From Rhodocyclaceae bacterium (GTDB lineage Bacteria; Pseudomonadota; Gammaproteobacteria; Burkholderiales; Rhodocyclaceae), in contig DAIEEM010000103.1 in the NCBI GenBank assembly GCA_027325905.1, positions 1 to 11,980 of the forward strand: a stretch of 11,980 nt of DNA, read 5' to 3'. Made by a program: the position numbers and the translations under genes. The first letter of the stretch is position 1, and the number at the start of each line of letters is the position of its first letter. The notes under the pieces are model-generated. The model ran no database searches and was not told the DNA's origin. It was given only the letters and a program-made list of their open reading frames with translations. Positions 8,559 through 11,980 of this stretch are shown piece by piece.

Positions 8559-9850
8559 GTCAAATCTTGCAAGCCATCCGCGGGATGAACGACATCCTGC
8601 CCGACGAAGCCGAACTCTGGGAGCAGTTCGAGGAACAGGTGCGCGACTGGCTGCGTGCCTACGGCTACCGGCCGATCCGCATGCCCATGGTCGAACCGAC
8701 GCCGCTGTTCGCCCGCGCCATCGGCGAAGTCACCGACATCGTCGAGAAGGAGATGTACTCCTTTACCGACAGTCTGAACGGCGAACAATTGACGCTGCGC
8801 CCCGAAGGCACGGCCTCCTGCGTGCGCGCGGTGCTGCAGAACAATCTCCTGTACGAGGGCCCCAAGCGCCTCTGGTACATGGGGCCGATGTTCCGCCACG
8901 AGCGCCCGCAGAAAGGCCGCTACCGCCAGTTCCACCAGGTCGGCGTCGAAGCGCTCGGCTTTCCCGGCCCGGACATCGACGCCGAACAGATCGTCATGTG
9001 CGCGCGCCTGTGGGACGACCTCGGCCTCACCGGCATCCGCCTCGAGATCAACTCGCTCGGCCAGCCGGAGGAACGCGCACGCCATCGGGAGGAACTCATC
9101 GCCTACCTGGACGGCTGCGCCGACCGGCTCGACGCCGACGCCCAGCGCCGGCTGCATACCAATCCGCTGCGCATTCTCGACAGCAAGAATCCGCACATGC
9201 AGGAGATCGTCGAAGGCGCGCCGAAGTTGATCGACTTTCTCGGCGACGCTTCGCTCGCGCATTTCGAGGGTGTGCAGGCGCTGCTGCGCGATGCCGCGAT
9301 CCCCAGCCGCATCAACCCGCGCCTGGTGCGCGGCCTCGACTACTACAACCTGACGGTGTTCGAGTGGGTTACCGACGAACTCGGCGCACAGGGCACGGTT
9401 TGCGCCGGCGGCCGCTACGACGGGCTGGTCGCCCAGCTCGGCGGCAAGCCGGCGCCCGCCTGCGGTTTCGCCATGGGCGTCGAACGCCTGCTGGCGCTGT
9501 GGCGCGACCAGGGCAACCGGCATGAAGTGCCGGTGCCCGACGTCTATGTCGTGCATCAGGGCGCGGCGGCGGACAGCCTTGCTTTCCGCGCCGCCGAGCA
9601 CCTGCGCGACGCCGGGCTCAAGGTGCATTTCCACTGCGGCGGCGGCAGCTTCAAGTCGCAGATGAAGAAGGCGGACGCCTCGGGCGCCCTGCTGGCGGCC
9701 ATCGTCGGCGACGACGAGGAGGCGGCCAACCAGGTCAGCCTGAAACACTTGCGCGATGAGGCGGAGCAGCGCCGCATCGATTTCGACGAACTCGCCGACG
9801 CGGTCGGCACATGGCTTTACGAATGGGACGACGACGATGGCAACCTATGA
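8555..9850 (+). CDS. hisS: Histidine--tRNA ligase
   Basis: HisS charges tRNA-His with histidine in the cytosol. The 431-residue class II synthetase begins [19 protein letters not shown], as expected. Class II motif 2 is [16 protein letters not shown] (113-128). The histidine-specific motifs are LVRGLDYYN (257-265) and CAGGRYDGL (283-291), and motif 3 is [10 protein letters not shown] (304-313). The C-terminal anticodon-binding domain follows (about 330-431). The start overlaps the ispG stop by four bases. Although the frame stays open back to 7937, those codons lie within ispG and are not part of this gene. The last 14 bases overlap the start of yfgM. Confidence 0.97.
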
Positions 9851-10499
9851 TCTCGAAGAACAGGAACAGCTCGACGAACTGAAGACATGGTGGAAGATGC
9901 ACGGCAACCGCGTCACCGCGGCGGCGGCGGTGGTGGCGCTGGTCGTCGTCGCCTGGCAGGGCTGGAACTGGTGGCAGCGCAGGCAGTCAGCCGCCGCGTC
10001 GGTGCTCTTCAGCGCCGTGCAGCAGGCGGCGGCCACCCAGGACGCCAAGCGTGCGCGCGACGTCACCGGCGAACTGATCGACAAGTACGCCGTCACGCCG
10101 TACGCTGGCCTGGCGGCGCTGCTGTCGGCGCGGGTGCAGGAGGAAGGCGGCGACGCCAAGACCGCGCGCGCCGAGTTGGCCTGGGCCGCGGCGAACGCCA
10201 AGGACGATGCCCTGCGCGACGTGGCGCGGCTGCGCCTGGCGGCGCTGCTGCTCGACGACAAGTCCTATGACGAAGCGCTGAAGCAGTTGGCGGCGGAGCC
10301 CGCCGCCGCCTTGGCGCCACGCTACGCCGAACTCAGGGGCGACATCGCGGCCGCCCAGGGCCAGCCGGCCGCAGCGAAGGCCGCATACGAGGCGGCGCTG
10401 GCGAAAATGGACGAGTCGGCGAAGACCGGGGGCGGGCAGTTGCAGCCTTACCGCGACGTCATCCAGACCAAGCTCGACGCGCTCGGGAGCGCAAAGTGA
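9837..10499 (+). CDS. yfgM: Periplasmic chaperone/translocon-associated protein, YfgM family (TPR)
   Basis: In E. coli, YfgM is anchored in the inner membrane, associates with the SecYEG translocon and the chaperone PpiD, and helps hand secreted proteins to periplasmic chaperones. This 220-residue protein has the same build: a short cytoplasmic N-terminus ([19 protein letters not shown]), one membrane segment (about 25-43) ending in WNWWQRRQ, and a periplasmic TPR_21-type helical region with alanine-rich repeats. It sits between hisS and bamB, as in E. coli. The start ATG at 9837 lies inside the hisS end (14-base overlap). The ribosome site is poor, so coupling to hisS translation is likely. 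Its stop overlaps the GTG of bamB. Confidence 0.88.
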   Translation: MATYDLEEQEQLDELKTWWKMHGNRVTAAAAVVALVVVAWQGWNWWQRRQSAAASVLFSAVQQAAATQDAKRARDVTGELIDKYAVTPYAGLAALLSARVQEEGGDAKTARAELAWAAANAKDDALRDVARLRLAALLLDDKSYDEALKQLAAEPAAALAPRYAELRGDIAAAQGQPAAAKAAYEAALAKMDESAKTGGGQLQPYRDVIQTKLDALGSAK

Positions 10500-11728
10500 T
10501 TCCCCCCCGAAGCCGCCGCTTCGCGGCGCCCTCCCTCCAGGGGGCAAAGAAACACTTTGGGCGGTCCGGCGTGTTTCTTGTCGCGCGCCTAGCCGTGGTG
10601 GTGGCGGCGCTGGCCGGCTGTTCCACGGTCGGCGATGCCGTCGACAAGATCAATCCCTTCTCCTCGTCGAAGCCGAAGGTCAAGATTGCGGAACTGGCGC
10701 CGATCGAGGCGACGGCGCAACTGCGCGTGCTCTGGCAGGCGAGTATCGGCAATGCTGGCGTATTCGTCTTCACTCCGGCGGTGGTCGACAAGGCCGTTTT
10801 TGCCGCCGCCAAGGACGGCTCGATCGCACGTTTCGAAGAAGGCCGGGAGGTTTGGCGCATTTCCGCCGGGCAGCCGATCTCCGGCGGCGTCGGCGCCGAC
10901 GGCAAGCTGGTGGTGGTCGGCACGATGAAGGGCGACGTACTGGCGTTCGACGCCGCGACCGGCAAGGCACTCTGGAAGGCATACGCCTCCTCTGACATTC
11001 TCGCCGCCCCGGCGGTCGGCGATGGCCTCGTCGTGGTGCGCTCCGGCGATTCCCGAATTTTCGCCTACGATGCCGCAGACGGCCGCCGCCGCTGGATCTA
11101 CCAGCGCAATACGCCGGCCCTGACCCTGCGCACCAACGTCGGCGTCCTGGTCAGTAGCCGCACGGTCTTCGCCGGCTTCCCCGGCGGCAAGCTGGTTGCC
11201 ATCAGCACTGCCAACGGTTCGGCCGTATGGGAGGGCGCGGTCGCGCTGCCCAAGGGCGCTACCGAACTCGAGCGTATCGCCGACATCACCAGCGTCCCGG
11301 CCATCAACGGACGCCAGGCGTGCGCTGCGGCCTTCCAGGGCCGCGTCGCCTGCTTCGACCTCGGATCCGGCGGCCCGATGTGGACCAAGGAATTATCGAG
11401 TCGCGCCGGCCTCGATCTCGACGATCGCTATGCCTACGTCAGCGACGACAAGGGCAACGTGCTGGCCTTCGACCGCGACAGCGGCAGCAGCGTCTGGAAG
11501 CAGGACAAGCTTTCCTCGCGCGGCCTGTCGCGGCCGCTGGCGCTGGGCAGCCGCGTCGTCGTCGCCGACGCCGAGGGCTTCGTCCACCTGCTGCGCCGCG
11601 AAGACGGCGCTTTCGCGGCGCGCTTGAGCACCGACGGCAGCGCCATCGTCGCCGATCCGCAGCGCATCCCGGGCGGCTTCCTGGTGCAGACGCAGAACGG
11701 CGGACTTTACGCCCTAACGGTCGAATAG
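10496..11728 (+). CDS. bamB: Outer membrane protein assembly factor BamB, with extended signal-peptide N-region
   Basis: BamB is the beta-propeller lipoprotein of the BAM complex, which inserts beta-barrel proteins into the outer membrane. The 410-residue product has lipobox ALAGC (Cys42) and then a propeller whose repeats end in tryptophan at near 40-residue steps: W80, W120, W160, W200, W245, W296 and W334. [10 protein letters not shown] and [10 protein letters not shown] are typical PQQ-like blade ends. GTG 10496 overlaps the yfgM stop (GTGA) and has GGGAG (10485-10489) six bases upstream, so it is the best start. However, codons 3-25 are specified by a palindromic repeat-like segment, placing about 25 extra residues ([13 protein letters not shown]...) before the hydrophobic core. 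GTG 10571 would give a normal short signal ([17 protein letters not shown]) but has only a weak ribosome site. Function is clear; the N-terminus is not. Confidence 0.93.
   Translation: MIPPRSRRFAAPSLQGAKKHFGRSGVFLVARLAVVVAALAGCSTVGDAVDKINPFSSSKPKVKIAELAPIEATAQLRVLWQASIGNAGVFVFTPAVVDKAVFAAAKDGSIARFEEGREVWRISAGQPISGGVGADGKLVVVGTMKGDVLAFDAATGKALWKAYASSDILAAPAVGDGLVVVRSGDSRIFAYDAADGRRRWIYQRNTPALTLRTNVGVLVSSRTVFAGFPGGKLVAISTANGSAVWEGAVALPKGATELERIADITSVPAINGRQACAAAFQGRVACFDLGSGGPMWTKELSSRAGLDLDDRYAYVSDDKGNVLAFDRDSGSSVWKQDKLSSRGLSRPLALGSRVVVADAEGFVHLLRREDGAFAARLSTDGSAIVADPQRIPGGFLVQTQNGGLYALTVE
10501..10580. repeat. REP-like palindromic segment embedded in the 5' end of bamB
   Basis: About 80 bases hold three nested or adjacent inverted repeats. 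An outer C5/G5 pair lies at 10504-10508 and 10540-10544. A GC hairpin inside it pairs CGCCGC (10514-10519) with GCGGCG (10523-10528). A perfect 9-bp pair follows, AAGAAACAC (10547-10555) with GTGTTTCTT (10571-10579). The C-run/hairpin/G-run pattern resembles small intergenic repeats I recall from betaproteobacterial genomes; this is memory, not a search. The segment encodes the odd N-terminus of BamB and contains no stop in that frame. Confidence 0.45.
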
Positions 11729-11753
11729 GCGCGGCGCCGTCGGCACGCCGCGC
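11729..11753 (+). other. GC-rich hairpin between bamB and der
   Basis: GCGCGGCG (11729-11736) pairs perfectly with CGCCGCGC (11746-11753) around a 9-base loop, starting right after the bamB stop. No T-run follows, so it is not a standard terminator. It could slow read-through or protect the 3' end of the upstream message. The 70-base gap is the only sizeable break in the operon. Confidence 0.4.
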
Positions 11754-11798
11754 GCTACGCATCATGAAGTTGCCAATGTCATCGCAAGGCGGAACCCA

Positions 11799-11980
11799 TT
11801 GAAACCCACCATCGCCATCGTCGGCCGTCCCAACGTCGGCAAGAGCACGCTCTTCAATCGCATGACCAAGTCGCGCGCCGCGCTGGTGGCCGACCTGCCG
11901 GGCCTTACGCGCGACCGTCATTACGGCCACGGCCGCGCCGGAGAAAAACCCTTCCTGGTGGTCGACACCGGCGGCTTCGA
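11799..11980 (+). CDS. der: Ribosome-assembly GTPase Der (EngA), N-terminal part, cut by window edge
   Basis: Der is an essential GTPase with two tandem G domains that acts in maturation of the 50S subunit. Only the first 60 codons are visible. They begin [20 protein letters not shown], with the P-loop GRPNVGKS at residues 9-16. The family stretch [16 protein letters not shown] and the G3/Walker B motif VVDTGGF follow. The start is TTG at 11799, with AAGG (11786-11789) nine bases upstream. No in-frame ATG lies nearby upstream, and the family consensus begins exactly here. The gene follows bamB as in E. coli. It runs off the right edge, so nothing can be said about the second G domain or the KH-like C-terminus. 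Confidence 0.95.
   Translation, partial: MKPTIAIVGRPNVGKSTLFNRMTKSRAALVADLPGLTRDRHYGHGRAGEKPFLVVDTGGF

Overview
The window is chromosomal DNA from a GC-rich betaproteobacterium. Rhodocyclales is my best guess, an inference from protein style and gene order only. It has two parts: a dicarboxylate-type TRAP transporter locus (about 1-3,950) and a long, tightly packed housekeeping operon on the + strand (about 4,035 to the right edge).

TRAP locus. The N-terminal part of a membrane-bound sensor protein, probably a DctS-like histidine kinase, runs leftward off the window from 596. Divergent from it, dctP (724-1725, +) encodes the periplasmic solute-binding protein and ends at a strong intrinsic terminator (1749-1781). 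Facing it, the two membrane subunits form an overlapping pair on the - strand: dctQ (3828-3127), then dctM (3130-1847). TRAP genes usually sit together as dctPQM. Here the binding-protein gene and the membrane-subunit genes are separate, convergent transcription units. Both upstream regions carry a matching palindrome-like site (TTGTGG-N4-CCACAA) at a similar distance from a possible -10 element, which suggests one regulator controls both halves. The linked sensor is the obvious candidate for the upstream signal.

Housekeeping operon. The order is ndk, rlmN, pilW (pilF), rodZ, ispG, hisS, yfgM, bamB, der (cut by the right edge). It matches the conserved neighbourhood known from gamma- and betaproteobacteria. 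Most junctions overlap (ATGA, GTGA, TGATG, or 14 nt), so translational coupling is likely. The encoded functions are nucleotide balance, rRNA/tRNA methylation, type IV pilus assembly, cell shape, isoprenoid synthesis, histidyl-tRNA charging, envelope protein quality control, outer-membrane protein assembly and ribosome assembly.

Oddities. A palindrome-rich, REP-like segment (10501-10580) lies in frame inside the 5' end of bamB and gives the lipoprotein an unusually long signal-peptide N-region. der starts with TTG. I found no mobile element, CRISPR array, tRNA/rRNA gene, phage gene or defence system. I see no wholly new system; the shared operator candidate and the repeat fused to bamB are the observations most worth checking.
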